Assembly: GCF_015207605.1 (NCBI RefSeq)
Contig: NZ_JADEWO010000063.1
Coordinates: forward strand, 1-33,872
DNA: 33,872 bases
Source: Oculatella sp. LEGE 06141
GTDB taxonomy: Bacteria; Cyanobacteriota; Cyanobacteriia; Elainellales; Elainellaceae
Direction: 5' to 3'
Position numbers and translations under genes: made by a program. The notes below the pieces were generated by a model, which saw only the letters and a program-made list of their open reading frames with translations, had not been told where the DNA came from and ran no database searches. Position 1 is the first letter of the stretch. Each line of letters starts with the position of its first letter. This document shows positions 15,733 through 24,301 of this stretch, one piece after another.

Positions 15733-17025
15733 ATGGTGGCATGGCAGCTTTGGCTGGGATGGTTGGGTGGAATCATCCTCGCTACTATTCTGGCTGTCTT
15801 ACTAGTGGTTTATATTCGAGGCGGGTTTCGCCGCAAAATTCAATACAAGATGCGAAATGTTCCAGGCCCAGAGGAACCGCATTTTTTTCGCGCCTTAGTC
15901 GGACTGGCAACGTCAATTCCGACGCAAACCTATCCAACTGATTTTTTTGTGGAAGCTGATGCTATCTATGCGGCGCGTCAGCAAGCGATTCGAGAGGCAG
16001 AGCGATCGATTCATTTTGAAACCTTTTACATGACACCAGGCCGACGAGCTGACGAGTTTGCCATTGCCCTAATGGAACGTGCCCGGTCTGGCGTGAGTGT
16101 GCAGGTAGTGGCCGATGAGCATGGAGCCAAAGCCATGCCCACTCGCTACTGGCAGCAATTGCGATCGGCTGGAGTTGAAGTCGGTTTCTTTCGCAGCTTC
16201 GATTGGAAAGCCCCCCTGGACTACCACTTGCGAACGCACCGCAAAATGCTGTTAATTGATGGCAGAGTAGCTTTAATTGGGGGAGCCGGGGTTTCAGATG
16301 AATGGGATGGCAAAGGCAAGCTAACCAAGAGCCAAACCCCCTGGCGAGATTTTGAGGTGCGCTATGAGGGGGCGATCGTCAATGTCCTGGAAGGCGTGTT
16401 CATGGAGAATTGGGCGAACTCCGGGCAAACCTTAGATCTCAGCCCTGCTATTTTTGAGGAATTTCGCGACGGTGGCAAGCCTGCGTTTGTAACAACCGGC
16501 AATTTTTCGCTAGACGATTCATCTCCGCGAATCTTGTACCATACCTGCATCGAAGCGGCCAAACAGCGAATCTGGGTGGCTAGCCCTTACTTTGTACCGG
16601 ATCGATACACGCAGGATGTTTTAATGGCGGCTAGCCAGCGAGGGGTTGACGTTCGCGTTTTAACGATGGGCGTGCTAAATGATAAACCCATTGTGTACCA
16701 CACCGCCAGAGAGCTATATCACCGAATGTTGCTCAAGGGGGTCGGCATTTATGAATATCAACCCAGTATGCTCCATGCCAAAGTGCTGTTTGTAGACGGT
16801 CGCTGGATTAGCCACGGCAGCACCAATTTAGATCAACGCAGCTTCTTTCAAAATGATGAAATGAATGTTTCGACCAATGATGCCAATCTGGTGCAGTGGA
16901 TTGAACAATTTCTGACGGAATCGTTTGCCAATAGCCGCCACATAACCCTTGAGGAGTGGCAGCGGCGATCGCTATTAGAGAAAATTAGAGGCAAGGTAGG
17001 ACTACTGTTTCGACAGCTTTTTTAG
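15733..17025 (+). CDS. Phospholipase D-like protein, cardiolipin synthase type
   Basis: The 430-residue protein starts with one membrane anchor (about 8-28). It then has two phospholipase D domains with intact HKD motifs: His169-Lys171-Asp176 (HRKMLLIDG) and His348-Lys350-Asp355 (HAKVLFVDG), the second followed by the usual [10 protein letters not shown]. This is the architecture of bacterial cardiolipin synthases, which join two phosphatidylglycerol molecules. Cyanobacteria have long been thought to lack cardiolipin, so the true reaction may be another phosphatidyl transfer or hydrolysis. A GAGGAGA ribosome site precedes the ATG. The DUF167 gene follows after 41 bp and is probably cotranscribed. 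Confidence 0.85.
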   Translation: MVAWQLWLGWLGGIILATILAVLLVVYIRGGFRRKIQYKMRNVPGPEEPHFFRALVGLATSIPTQTYPTDFFVEADAIYAARQQAIREAERSIHFETFYMTPGRRADEFAIALMERARSGVSVQVVADEHGAKAMPTRYWQQLRSAGVEVGFFRSFDWKAPLDYHLRTHRKMLLIDGRVALIGGAGVSDEWDGKGKLTKSQTPWRDFEVRYEGAIVNVLEGVFMENWANSGQTLDLSPAIFEEFRDGGKPAFVTTGNFSLDDSSPRILYHTCIEAAKQRIWVASPYFVPDRYTQDVLMAASQRGVDVRVLTMGVLNDKPIVYHTARELYHRMLLKGVGIYEYQPSMLHAKVLFVDGRWISHGSTNLDQRSFFQNDEMNVSTNDANLVQWIEQFLTESFANSRHITLEEWQRRSLLEKIRGKVGLLFRQLF

Positions 17026-17066
17026 CCAGCGTTTTATCCCATTCGTCACCAGGTTTGGCAGGAGTT

Positions 17067-17291
17067 ATGAAGGTGTTGCGGGTAAAGGTCAAGCCTAATT
17101 CTAAAAGTCAAATCATTAAAACGGAGGAAGACGGCAGTTTGCTGATTCATCTCAAATCGCCTCCGGTCGAGGGCAAAGCCAACACCGAACTGATTAAGTT
17201 GCTGGCTAAAACCTATGGAGTGACTCAATCTAGCATTCGCATTAAAGCGGGACAGAGTTCCAAGCGAAAGCTCATTGAAATTGATACCTGA
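17067..17291 (+). CDS. DUF167 (UPF0235/YggU) family protein
   Basis: A 74-residue protein with the full DUF167 pattern: [10 protein letters not shown] near the start, [15 protein letters not shown] in the centre and [16 protein letters not shown] at the end. The fold is a small alpha+beta domain. Function is unknown, though the family is found in all three domains of life. I choose the ATG at 17067. AGGAG lies just two bases before it, closer than ideal, and an in-frame TTG at 17055 is the alternative. It is 41 bp downstream of the phospholipase D-like gene. Confidence 0.88.
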   Translation: MKVLRVKVKPNSKSQIIKTEEDGSLLIHLKSPPVEGKANTELIKLLAKTYGVTQSSIRIKAGQSSKRKLIEIDT

Positions 17292-17559
17292 ATCGCGGCG
17301 GGCAGGAAGCGAGCAGCGGCAGCAGGGGATGGCGATCGCGGAGCATTCGGTAGATAATGTCTCGGTTGTTCCAGCTATCCTGATTCGAATGCTTCGCCCC
17401 TACACCTACCGGACAATTAAATCAGACTTTTAAAACATCCTCCCTCTTAGAGAACGGCTAAAGAATGATTGGTAACAATTTGCGGTTAGAATAGCGACTT
17501 CGCCTAGTATTCTTTTAGAGCAACGGCAAGACATTTACGATTAACTAAAGGTCAGTATT

Positions 17560-18423
17560 GTGACACAGGCTTCTTCACAGTGGCAGCACTGGATCAACTC
17601 CATTCAGCACGGTCGATTGCCAATGACGACTACGTCGATCGCTCAAAGGCTAAAACGGTTGAAGAATTCCCGTCAGTTGATGCTGAGTCTTGCCTTTTTG
17701 GTTGTGCTGCTGTGGAACTGGAAGCTAGTGTTGGCAAGCGGTGTGGGAATATTTGCCGCGATCGCCGCCTATTTCATCCAACAGGGAGATTGGCGCTTCT
17801 TTGGGGTGAACTGGGACAAGCTCTGGAACCAGGTCAACCGCCAACTGATGGTAGCCGTTAGCAGCGGTGGCCTTGCTGCACTCAGCACGTATATAGCGAT
17901 CGCCGTTTGGACCGAAACAGATGCCCACGGGTTAGCGGCGGCCATCCTGTTGCAAGGACTAGGTATTCTGGCTATTTTGCTGCTGGTTTGGCAACAGCGC
18001 ACTTCGCCTGTTGATGTTGCCTCGGATGACTACTACCCGATGCTGAATGCTCTTACGGATTCCGATCCGTTAAAGCGGCTGATTGCAATTCGCCAAATTA
18101 CCGATCGCTTAACGGTAGAGCAAGCCAGTGTGTTGTCGGCAACGACTGCCAGTTCCAGGTTTAATCAAGCCTCGTTTCAGCGACACTACAGTGAACACCA
18201 AAGGGTGCGATCGCACGTGGTTGACTGCTTTCGGCTGATGATCGATCGCGAAACCGAGCCAACCGTCTGCAATGCTTTACTGGATGGCCTGCACCGCTTA
18301 AGCCCCAAACGTCAGCTTGGGCGGGGACAGCAACCCGCTTTATCCATTGCGGCAGCTAGCCTGAAACAGCCTGCTATCAAACTGCGGCGACAGACCGTTA
18401 AAGATGAATCATTGCTGCATTAG
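17560..18423 (+). CDS. Membrane protein of the cyanobacterial armadillo-type fold family
   Basis: The 287-residue protein begins at a GTG with AAAGG a few bases upstream. Residues about 40-73, 94-118 and 124-145 are hydrophobic and should form three or four membrane spans (LSLAFLVVLLWNWKLVLASG, YIAIAVW, GLGILAILLLVW). The C-terminal half (about 155-287) is soluble and helical (MLNALTDSDPLKRLIAIRQI, VVDCFRLMIDRETEPTVCNALLDGL). That matches the short HEAT/armadillo-like tail of a family I know only as armadillo-type fold protein in cyanobacteria. Function unknown. It is convergent with the DprA-like gene, with only 42 bp between the two stop codons. Confidence 0.6.
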   Translation: MTQASSQWQHWINSIQHGRLPMTTTSIAQRLKRLKNSRQLMLSLAFLVVLLWNWKLVLASGVGIFAAIAAYFIQQGDWRFFGVNWDKLWNQVNRQLMVAVSSGGLAALSTYIAIAVWTETDAHGLAAAILLQGLGILAILLLVWQQRTSPVDVASDDYYPMLNALTDSDPLKRLIAIRQITDRLTVEQASVLSATTASSRFNQASFQRHYSEHQRVRSHVVDCFRLMIDRETEPTVCNALLDGLHRLSPKRQLGRGQQPALSIAAASLKQPAIKLRRQTVKDESLLH

Positions 18424-18465
18424 ATGGGGCAAAAAGGACGCGATCGCGCCTGGTTAAAGCAGACT

Positions 18466-18969
18466 TTAATCAAAGTAAAACAGAGTGACTAACCGTCGCT
18501 GGTCTTCGGCCTCGTGGCAGGTTCGCAGCAATGTATGGCTATCGTGAAAGGCAAAACAGATGAGCTGCTGACACCGCGACACAATTTCTTGATTACACAG
18601 TGAGCTAGCTTCTGCCAAAGAGAGGCTATCGTTCGTTGGATTCTCAACCAGGTGCATGACCTGTTCGAGCTGCTCACGCGACTCGCGCGGCTGGCGCTCA
18701 AGGCTCTGGGGCAAAATGACCGTCAACAAATTTGGATCACCTCGCATTGCGCCCCGAATAACCGCAGAATTCGTTCCAGTAGCACCAGATGTCAAAATGC
18801 GATTGCCCGATAGCACTAAGGCGTAGGTCATCAATTCAATTAAAACTTGATGGGTGATGGGTACGTGTCGAGAACCCAACATCGCAATTCGCTTCGATCC
18901 AGTTTGCTGAATCGTCGCTAGTTCTTGTAGAAACTCATCTACCTTGGGCAGATCCACTGATTGACTCAA
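18466..18969 (-). CDS. Small DprA-like (DNA recombination-mediator protein A) family protein
   Basis: The 167-residue product looks like the Rossmann core of DprA/Smf without its N-terminal SAM and C-terminal winged-helix domains. Visible motifs are RIAMLGSRHVP (27-37), an LVLSGNRILTSGATGTN stretch (about 52-68) and LPQSLERQP (86-94). The short form is conserved in cyanobacteria under the name DNA recombination-mediator protein A. Full DprA loads RecA on incoming single-stranded DNA during transformation. Whether the short form does so is not known to me. The start is TTG at 18969, and the family's SQSVDLPKVD N-terminus follows it directly. Confidence 0.7.
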   Translation of the reverse strand: MSQSVDLPKVDEFLQELATIQQTGSKRIAMLGSRHVPITHQVLIELMTYALVLSGNRILTSGATGTNSAVIRGAMRGDPNLLTVILPQSLERQPRESREQLEQVMHLVENPTNDSLSLAEASSLCNQEIVSRCQQLICFAFHDSHTLLRTCHEAEDQRRLVTLFYFD

Positions 18970-19358
18970 AGACGATCTCTGGCGTAAACAACCTCGCTAT
19001 TCTAGCAGGTGTTTGGGGTGCAAGCGCATGAGATCCGTTGGATGACTCCACAAAAGAAGCCCCCTGGTCTTCACCAGGAGGCAAGCTGTATACCATCATC
19101 CGTAAGGGTATTCATTTAACTACTTCAATTTCTTTTGGGTGCATTACTTAAACTGGAAAGCAAATTTGAGTAAAAGCAGGGTTGGGTTCGGCTCTGGATC
19201 AAGCCGCCTGTTTCTGTTCAACGGTTGAGGCGCTTTGTGTCATGTGGCTCTAGCCGTTTGAGCAGATGCTAACGATTTGCCCTAAGCGGGTAAATAGCAC
19301 GGTAAACTCAAGTGTTGCGGCTTCATTAGCTTCACCTAACCCTATGGAGATTTGAGCG
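18970..19358. other. Intergenic region with one hairpin
   Basis: These 389 bases separate the divergent DprA-like and ccmP genes. A 10-bp stem with one mismatch (19059-19068 with 19073-19082, four-base loop CTTC) is the only clear structure and has no T tract. Promoters for both genes must lie here, but I cannot single them out. Confidence 0.4.
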
Positions 19359-20000
19359 TTGGGAATTGAACTTCGCAGTTATGTGTATCTAGACAGCTTG
19401 CAACCTCAGCACGCCGCATATTTGGGAACGGTAGCCCTTGGTTTTTTACCGCTACCGGGCGATACATCGCTGTGGATCGAGATATCACCTGGGATTGAAA
19501 TCAATCGGCTGACCGATATTGCCGTCAAGGCAGCGGCAGTGCGTCCGGGGGTACAGGTGGTTGAGCGGCTGTATGGATTGTTAGAAATTCACTCCAGTCG
19601 GCAGGGGGAAACTCGGGCATCCGGCCAAGCTATTCTGGATGCGATCGGGGTACGCCAGAACGAATGCCTCAAGCCTCGAATTATTTCTAGCCAAATTATT
19701 CGCAATGTCGATCCTCACCATACTCAACTGATTAACCGCACCCGGCGTGGGCAAATGTTGTTGGCTAGCCAAACCCTGTATGTGCTAGAGGTAGAACCAG
19801 CAGCCTATGCAGCCCTGGCCGCTAATGAATCTGAAAAAGCCGCTTTAATTAACATCCTGGATGTTAATGCGGTCGGCAGCTTTGGGCGATTGTATTTAGG
19901 GGGCGAAGAACGGGATATTTTGGCGGCATCTAAAGCGGCGATCGCCGCCATTGAAAACATTATTGGCCGTCATAACCAGTCAGCCGATCGCAAAGAGTAA
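19359..20000 (+). CDS. ccmP: Carboxysome shell protein CcmP (tandem BMC-domain trimer)
   Basis: CcmP is a minor beta-carboxysome shell protein made of two fused BMC domains. Three copies form a pseudohexamer, and two of these stack to enclose a gated central chamber thought to pass larger metabolites such as 3-phosphoglycerate or RuBP. The 213-residue length equals that of the known protein. The first BMC domain spans about 1-105 ([42 protein letters not shown]). The second spans about 106-205 ([44 protein letters not shown]). The start is TTG with GGAG ten bases upstream. A pentapeptide-repeat gene follows after 42 bp. No other ccm gene is in the window, so this is a satellite locus. Confidence 0.93.
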   Translation: MGIELRSYVYLDSLQPQHAAYLGTVALGFLPLPGDTSLWIEISPGIEINRLTDIAVKAAAVRPGVQVVERLYGLLEIHSSRQGETRASGQAILDAIGVRQNECLKPRIISSQIIRNVDPHHTQLINRTRRGQMLLASQTLYVLEVEPAAYAALAANESEKAALINILDVNAVGSFGRLYLGGEERDILAASKAAIAAIENIIGRHNQSADRKE

Positions 20001-20042
20001 CCAGCACTACTGTTGTAGAGCCAGAGCCGAGGAATAGTCTTG

Positions 20043-20939
20043 ATGGCAAACCTAGAGCACCTAACCCTGTTGCGGCAAGGAGAAATCCGCTGGGGGCAGT
20101 GGCGGAACAACAACCTGCAAACCGAGCCAGATTTGAGCCATGCAGACCTGAGCGGCTTTTATTTCCGTGGATCTGATTTGCGGGGCGTTAACTTTCGCGG
20201 AGCCGATCTAACCGCAACCAAACTGGTGGCGGCAGATTTGAGCCATGCCATCCTTAACAACGCCAGCCTGCACAGGGCCGAGCTGATCGACGCGACGCTG
20301 ATTCACGCCGAATTGGTTGTGACCAATCTGCGGGAAGCCAACCTGCGCGGAGCCAACCTCAGCTATGCCAATTTAATTGGTGCCGATTTAAGGAACACCA
20401 CTTTTCAGGAGGCTGACCTTTGCCATGCCAATTTAATTGGCACCGTATTACGCGGAGCCGATTTACGAGACGCTGACCTGAGCATGGCTCAACTGGTGAA
20501 GGCCAATCTCAGCGAAGCCGCTCTTTTGGCAGCAGATTTGAGCCACACGAACCTGGCTGATGCGAACCTCAGCGAAGCCGATTTAAGCAGTGCCGATCTT
20601 CATCGATCGCACTGTGACCACGCCAACTTTAGCCACGCTAACCTGACAGGGGTGCACGCTAGCCACGCTCGTTTCGTTGCAGCTAACTTCAGCAATGCCA
20701 GCCTGCGCTGGGCGATTTGGATAAAAGCCGATCTGAGCGGAGCGAACCTGAGCGGAGCGAACCTGAGTGGAGCCAACTTTAAATCCGCCAACCTGAGTGG
20801 CGTCAATTTTGCTGGAGCCAACATCCACAATGCTAAGTTTCACAGAGCTAACCTGACAGGTGCGAATCTCGACGGAACCTCTCTAGACACGGCCAGCTTT
20901 CGGGGCGCACGGATGCCCGATGGCTCTGTGCACGCTTAA
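20043..20939 (+). CDS. Pentapeptide-repeat protein
   Basis: Residues about 30-290 of this 298-residue protein are an almost unbroken run of A(D/N)LxX pentapeptides (ADLSH, ANLRE, ANLSG, ADLSS). These fold into a right-handed quadrilateral beta-helix. The N-terminal 30 residues (MANLEHLTLLRQGEIRWGQW) precede the helix, and a short cap ends the protein. There is no signal peptide or membrane span, so it is probably cytoplasmic. GAGGA lies eight bases before the ATG at 20043. It follows ccmP by 42 bp on the same strand and is probably cotranscribed. Such proteins are abundant in cyanobacteria and mostly have no known role. Any link to the carboxysome is inference from position. Confidence 0.9.
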   Translation: MANLEHLTLLRQGEIRWGQWRNNNLQTEPDLSHADLSGFYFRGSDLRGVNFRGADLTATKLVAADLSHAILNNASLHRAELIDATLIHAELVVTNLREANLRGANLSYANLIGADLRNTTFQEADLCHANLIGTVLRGADLRDADLSMAQLVKANLSEAALLAADLSHTNLADANLSEADLSSADLHRSHCDHANFSHANLTGVHASHARFVAANFSNASLRWAIWIKADLSGANLSGANLSGANFKSANLSGVNFAGANIHNAKFHRANLTGANLDGTSLDTASFRGARMPDGSVHA

Positions 20940-21156
20940 GTTCCTGCTAACTTTTCGCTACTCGTTAAGAATCTTGGGTACGAACCGCACAGTATCTATC
21001 AGAATATAGGTAGAGTTGCGCTGCATTGGAAAACTGTTCCGGTTCTTCTAGTTGGCTCTGTCGCCAGAACCCCATTGAAGGTGACTTGGCGTGGGGTCTA
21101 ATTTTTTATAGTAAATCGTCAACTTACTCTCACTTTCTGCTCTTTACTCTCCTCGA

Positions 21157-23127
21157 ATGACACTTACCCCTACATCCAAGGGGCTGATGCAACCGCAGTC
21201 ATCGGCTCCTGGTGAGTCTGCCTCGCGTGTTACTCATTGGCTCAATCGTCTACAACCATCACCACAAACGGTCGTCCTGCTGCTAGCAGTTGTGATTGGC
21301 AGTTGTGCTGGCATGGGGGTGGTTGTCTTTCGATCGCTCATTCATCTAATTCACTTTGTCATGTTGGCAGAGGTGGCGGGTCGCCTCTCCGTCTGGGGAC
21401 ATTGGACGCTGGCACTCATTCCTTTGATTGGCGGCATGGTTGTGGGGGCAATGCGTTGGCGCTTACGCGATTTAGGGCCGGGACTAAACGCGCTGATTGA
21501 AACTGTCCAGGGAGGGCGCGAACTGGCACCGCTTCGACCAATTAGCAAAATGGTTGCCGCTTCCATTTCGTTAGGCAGTGGAGCTTCGCTGGGGCCGGAA
21601 GGGCCAAGTGTGGAAATTGGTGCCAACTTCAGTTTGCTGCTGGGTCAGGTGTTACAGGTTTCCCAGGAACGGCAGCGTCTGCTGTTGAGTGCGGGAGCCG
21701 CCGCTGGCTTAGCTGCCGGATTTAATGCCCCGATCGCAGGGGTCTTTTTTGCGCTAGAGGTCGTTCTAGGGACAACGTTTGCCGCGTCAGCTGTCAGTAT
21801 TGTGCTACTGGCCTCTGTGGTTGCAGCCTGGATTGCTCAAATTGGTTTAGGTGCCCAACCTGCCTTTGCCTTACCGGCCTATGAGGTTCGCAGTCTTTTA
21901 GAACTACCGCTATATGTTGGTTTGGGGCTACTAGCCAGTCTCGTTTCGTTGCTCTATATTCGCTCTCTAGGGCTGGCACAGCGCTGCTTTCGGGGGCAAG
22001 TGGCTGGGTTTCATTGGCTTGGCAACATTCCGCGATCGCTGCATCCAGTCATTGGCGGCGCGTGTGTTGGGATTGTGGCTCTCACTCTGCCCCAAATTTT
22101 GGGAGTTGGCTACGAAACAATCGAGTCGATCTTGCAGGATGTCCAGTTTTCTCTGGCATTGGTGATTGCGTTACTCGCCGTCAAACTGGCGATGGCTGCC
22201 ATTAGCTACGGCAGCGGTTTTGTTGGCGGTATCTTTGCCCCTGCTCTCTTTTTAGGTGCAGCGTTAGGATCAACCTACGGCAAAGTGTTGGCGATCGTTC
22301 TACCCATGTCGCAGGAGTATATGGCATCGCCTCCAGCCTATGCCATGGTGGGTATGGCTGCCGTACTAGCCGCTAGCGTCCGGGCACCGCTGACCTCCAT
22401 TTTGCTGTTGTTTGAATTAACGCGAGACTATCGGATTGTGTTGCCGCTGATGGCCGCCGTTGGGCTAAGCAGTTGGTTAATTGAATGGTTGCAGCCGCGA
22501 TCGGGCACCGATGAGAACCGCGACCAGGACTCTAAACCATCCCCACCCCTGATCACAGAAACCTTGCCCCCAGAGACATTACCCCCAGAGACACTGCCAG
22601 TCTTAACGGTGGCGGAGGTCATGCATTCCTCACCGCTCAAGTTGTCAGCCAGCCTTTCTTTAGGAGAAGTGGGTTGGATCTTGATTGACCAGCGATGTCG
22701 CAGCACGCTGATTGTAGAAGCCGATCAGGGTCTCGTTGGCATTGTGACTCTTCAAGACGTGAATCGGTTGATGATCAAGGCCGAGAACAGCTCAGACGGT
22801 TGGGAACTACTGGCTCAGCCAATTCGCCAACTCTGTACGGTAGAGGTGCTGTACGCCTATGAGGATGAACTGTTAAGCGAAGCCGTTGCACGCATGGCCG
22901 CCCGTGGCTTGCAGCAATTACCTGTCGTCACCCGTGAGGACTCTCCTAAAGTAGTGGGGCTACTGACGCAAGAGGATATCTCCCTGGCGCAGACCCTGAC
23001 CCGTACCCGAGAAATGCTGCATCCGTACCAGCCAACATTGCTACCCGATCTTGCCCCAGCCCAAACGGTGGAACCGACAACAGTAGAACGGACTGAACAA
23101 AGTTCACCAACGGCATTGTCCCTGTAA
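21157..23127 (+). CDS. ClC family chloride channel/transporter with C-terminal CBS pair
   Basis: Residues about 35-445 form a ClC transport domain with the expected signatures: GSGASLGPEGP (140-150, with the gating glutamate at 148), GFNAPIAGVFFALEV, and GSGFVGGIFAPALFLGAALGS. Residues about 485-620 hold two CBS domains (VMHSSPLKLSASLSLGE..., STLIVEADQGLVGIVTLQDV, and QQLPVVTREDSPKVVGLLTQEDI), which usually sense adenine nucleotides. The linker contains a short perfect repeat (ETLPPETLPPETLP). Transport is either chloride conduction or chloride/proton exchange. I did not find enough to decide, since the proton-glutamate position was not assigned. At 656 residues it is a normal full-length ClC-CBS protein in a single-gene unit. 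Confidence 0.93.
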   Translation: MTLTPTSKGLMQPQSSAPGESASRVTHWLNRLQPSPQTVVLLLAVVIGSCAGMGVVVFRSLIHLIHFVMLAEVAGRLSVWGHWTLALIPLIGGMVVGAMRWRLRDLGPGLNALIETVQGGRELAPLRPISKMVAASISLGSGASLGPEGPSVEIGANFSLLLGQVLQVSQERQRLLLSAGAAAGLAAGFNAPIAGVFFALEVVLGTTFAASAVSIVLLASVVAAWIAQIGLGAQPAFALPAYEVRSLLELPLYVGLGLLASLVSLLYIRSLGLAQRCFRGQVAGFHWLGNIPRSLHPVIGGACVGIVALTLPQILGVGYETIESILQDVQFSLALVIALLAVKLAMAAISYGSGFVGGIFAPALFLGAALGSTYGKVLAIVLPMSQEYMASPPAYAMVGMAAVLAASVRAPLTSILLLFELTRDYRIVLPLMAAVGLSSWLIEWLQPRSGTDENRDQDSKPSPPLITETLPPETLPPETLPVLTVAEVMHSSPLKLSASLSLGEVGWILIDQRCRSTLIVEADQGLVGIVTLQDVNRLMIKAENSSDGWELLAQPIRQLCTVEVLYAYEDELLSEAVARMAARGLQQLPVVTREDSPKVVGLLTQEDISLAQTLTRTREMLHPYQPTLLPDLAPAQTVEPTTVERTEQSSPTALSL

Positions 23128-23165
23128 GAACGGCCCCTTTCAACCCGTTCAAACGGAGACGGCAA

Positions 23166-23522
23166 CTAGGGTAACAGGAACGGAAAAACGGATCGAATCG
23201 CCCGACGCAGGTACAGCAGCCGGATGACTTCGGCTATATCCCGCGATACGGGAGGACGAAATTCGTCCTGTCTGGTCTCAAACTCAGCTTGCAGTTCAGC
23301 ATATTCTGCTGCCGTTAAGGGTGAGCCATCCAAAGGCGATCGCGCCTCTGTAATAATTTCAGTACGCAGCACTTCTTCAGGAAGGTCGTCTACAGGCGGG
23401 AGCGCAGAGGCGGGTGCGATCGCCATACTCGCCAGAGCGCAGCCAACAGCCAGCATAGCGTGCGGTAAAAATGGATGTCGTTTCATGAGCAAGCTAGAGC
23501 CACTCAGCAACGAGAAAGACAT
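23166..23522 (-). CDS. Small exported hypothetical protein
   Basis: The 118-residue ORF contains a signal-peptide-like region with a hydrophobic core (MLAVGCALASMAIAP) and a probable cleavage after ASA, leaving a mature protein beginning LPPVDDLPEEVLR. The mature part is acidic in the middle (EIITEARSPLDGSPLTAAEYAELQAE) and ends with a basic/hydrophobic helix (YLRRAIRSVFPFLLP). I have seen the DLPEEVLRTEIITEARSPLDG pattern in other cyanobacteria but know no function. Two starts are possible. The ATG at 23522 has GGAGAGG four bases upstream. The ATG at 23486 would give a more usual signal peptide. It is convergent with the ClC gene, 38 bp apart. Confidence 0.65.
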   Translation of the reverse strand: MSFSLLSGSSLLMKRHPFLPHAMLAVGCALASMAIAPASALPPVDDLPEEVLRTEIITEARSPLDGSPLTAAEYAELQAEFETRQDEFRPPVSRDIAEVIRLLYLRRAIRSVFPFLLP

Positions 23523-23619
23523 ACGACCTCTCCAGAGCGCCAGTACCCTGATTTTGACGGATGGTTTAATACGAACCCAATCTTACTCAGTAACTTTAAA
23601 CAAATAGCCTAAATAAATA

Positions 23620-23694
23620 GCTTACAGAAGTTTATAACAACGACAAACTGAAGCAGATGGCCGTCCTAGGTTACCCCATTAAACTTCTGTAAGC
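23620..23694. repeat. 75-bp element with perfect 15-bp inverted termini
   Basis: GCTTACAGAAGTTTA (23620-23634) and its exact complement (23680-23694) bracket 45 bases of unrelated sequence. No direct repeat flanks it that I can see. It lies in the spacer between two small minus-strand genes, downstream of the lipoprotein gene. Confidence 0.6.
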
Positions 23695-23808
23695 AGTGAC
23701 AAAGTGATAGCCAAGATTAGTGAGCATGAGCACAACTCATCATCACTTGCAGCTTGAGGCCAGCACTTTCAACATTAAGCTCCTAACGGTAGCTTTCTAA
23801 GCCTAAAC

Positions 23809-23946
23809 CTATTGAGGAGAAGGAGATTCAGCCGGAGGAGCATCTGCTGGAGCATCTGCCGGAGGAGTTGTTTCCCCACCACCACAGGCGGTGAGAACTG
23901 CGGTCAAACCCAAAACTAAAAACAAACCAACAGCCTTTTTGTTCAT
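23809..23946 (-). CDS. Small lipoprotein, 45 residues
   Basis: A short ORF reads MNKKAVGLFLVLGLTAVLTA followed by Cys21, then GGG and a Pro/Ala/Asp-rich tail (TPPADAPADAPPAESPSPQ). The lipobox LTAC at 18-21 after a Lys-Lys start and a hydrophobic core is a clear lipoprotein signal. The mature chain would be only 25 residues, lipid-anchored, with a flexible acidic tail. AAAGG lies about eight bases upstream of the ATG. The tail contains a short in-frame duplication (PADAPADA). Minimal lipoproteins of this kind occur in many cyanobacteria and have no known role. It may be a structural or stress-related envelope peptide, but nothing in the sequence says which. Confidence 0.65.
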   Translation of the reverse strand: MNKKAVGLFLVLGLTAVLTACGGGETTPPADAPADAPPAESPSPQ

Positions 23947-24301
23947 ACAATTACCTTTCGCAAGTTGCGACAAAAGTGAGATTTTAGCAAAGCGTCTAAT
24001 CTAATTCGGTTAGAACACTTTTCTTGTAGCGGACTAGAAGCATGAATGATAGCGCTTTTTGAGATTGCTCTCAAGAGGTTTAGCGAAACTACCAGGCAAT
24101 GCGTTCCTTTCTAAAGTTGAAAGCAACAAAGCACGTTTAGTGCTTCCTAATGGTTTTACCAGATTTATTGCAAATTGATAAATACTCATAAGGGAAGACC
24201 AGCAAATGGTTTGATAAATACGTTTGTATTGCAAAAAGGCGGACGAGTGAATTCACTCGTCCGCCTCGGCATTTGCGCTCAGTTACCCAGGGATGTTCAA
24301 C
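23947..24301. other. Intergenic region with terminator
   Basis: Of these 355 bases, the right end is the NTRC terminator (24237-24266). A 66-residue ORF on the minus strand (24034-24234) has no family resemblance and no ribosome site, and I do not accept it. Nothing else is visible. Confidence 0.5.
24237..24266 (-). terminator. Rho-independent terminator of the NTRC gene
   Basis: A perfect 30-base palindrome (arms 24237-24251 and 24252-24266, centred on GAATTC) is followed on the minus strand by TTTTTGC. It lies 36 bases after the NTRC stop. Because the palindrome has no spacer, the RNA hairpin must open a few central pairs to form its loop. Confidence 0.85.

Noticed and set aside
17380-17430. 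A TTCGAATGC sequence resembling the T-loop of a tRNA
   Set aside because: No cloverleaf could be built around it: matching acceptor and anticodon stems are missing.
20583-20843. Minus-strand ORFs with repeated VRSAQ- or LRFAP-like units
   Set aside because: They are mirror images of the pentapeptide-repeat gene, whose codon pattern repeats every 15 bases.
20130-20900. Regular DNA repeats resembling a tandem array or CRISPR
   Set aside because: The period is 15 bases and matches the coding of A(D/N)LxX pentapeptides. There are no conserved direct repeats with unique spacers.
24034-24234. A 66-residue minus-strand ORF between the lipoprotein and the NTRC terminator
   Set aside because: No ribosome site, no domain, and odd composition. 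It starts right at the base of the NTRC terminator.
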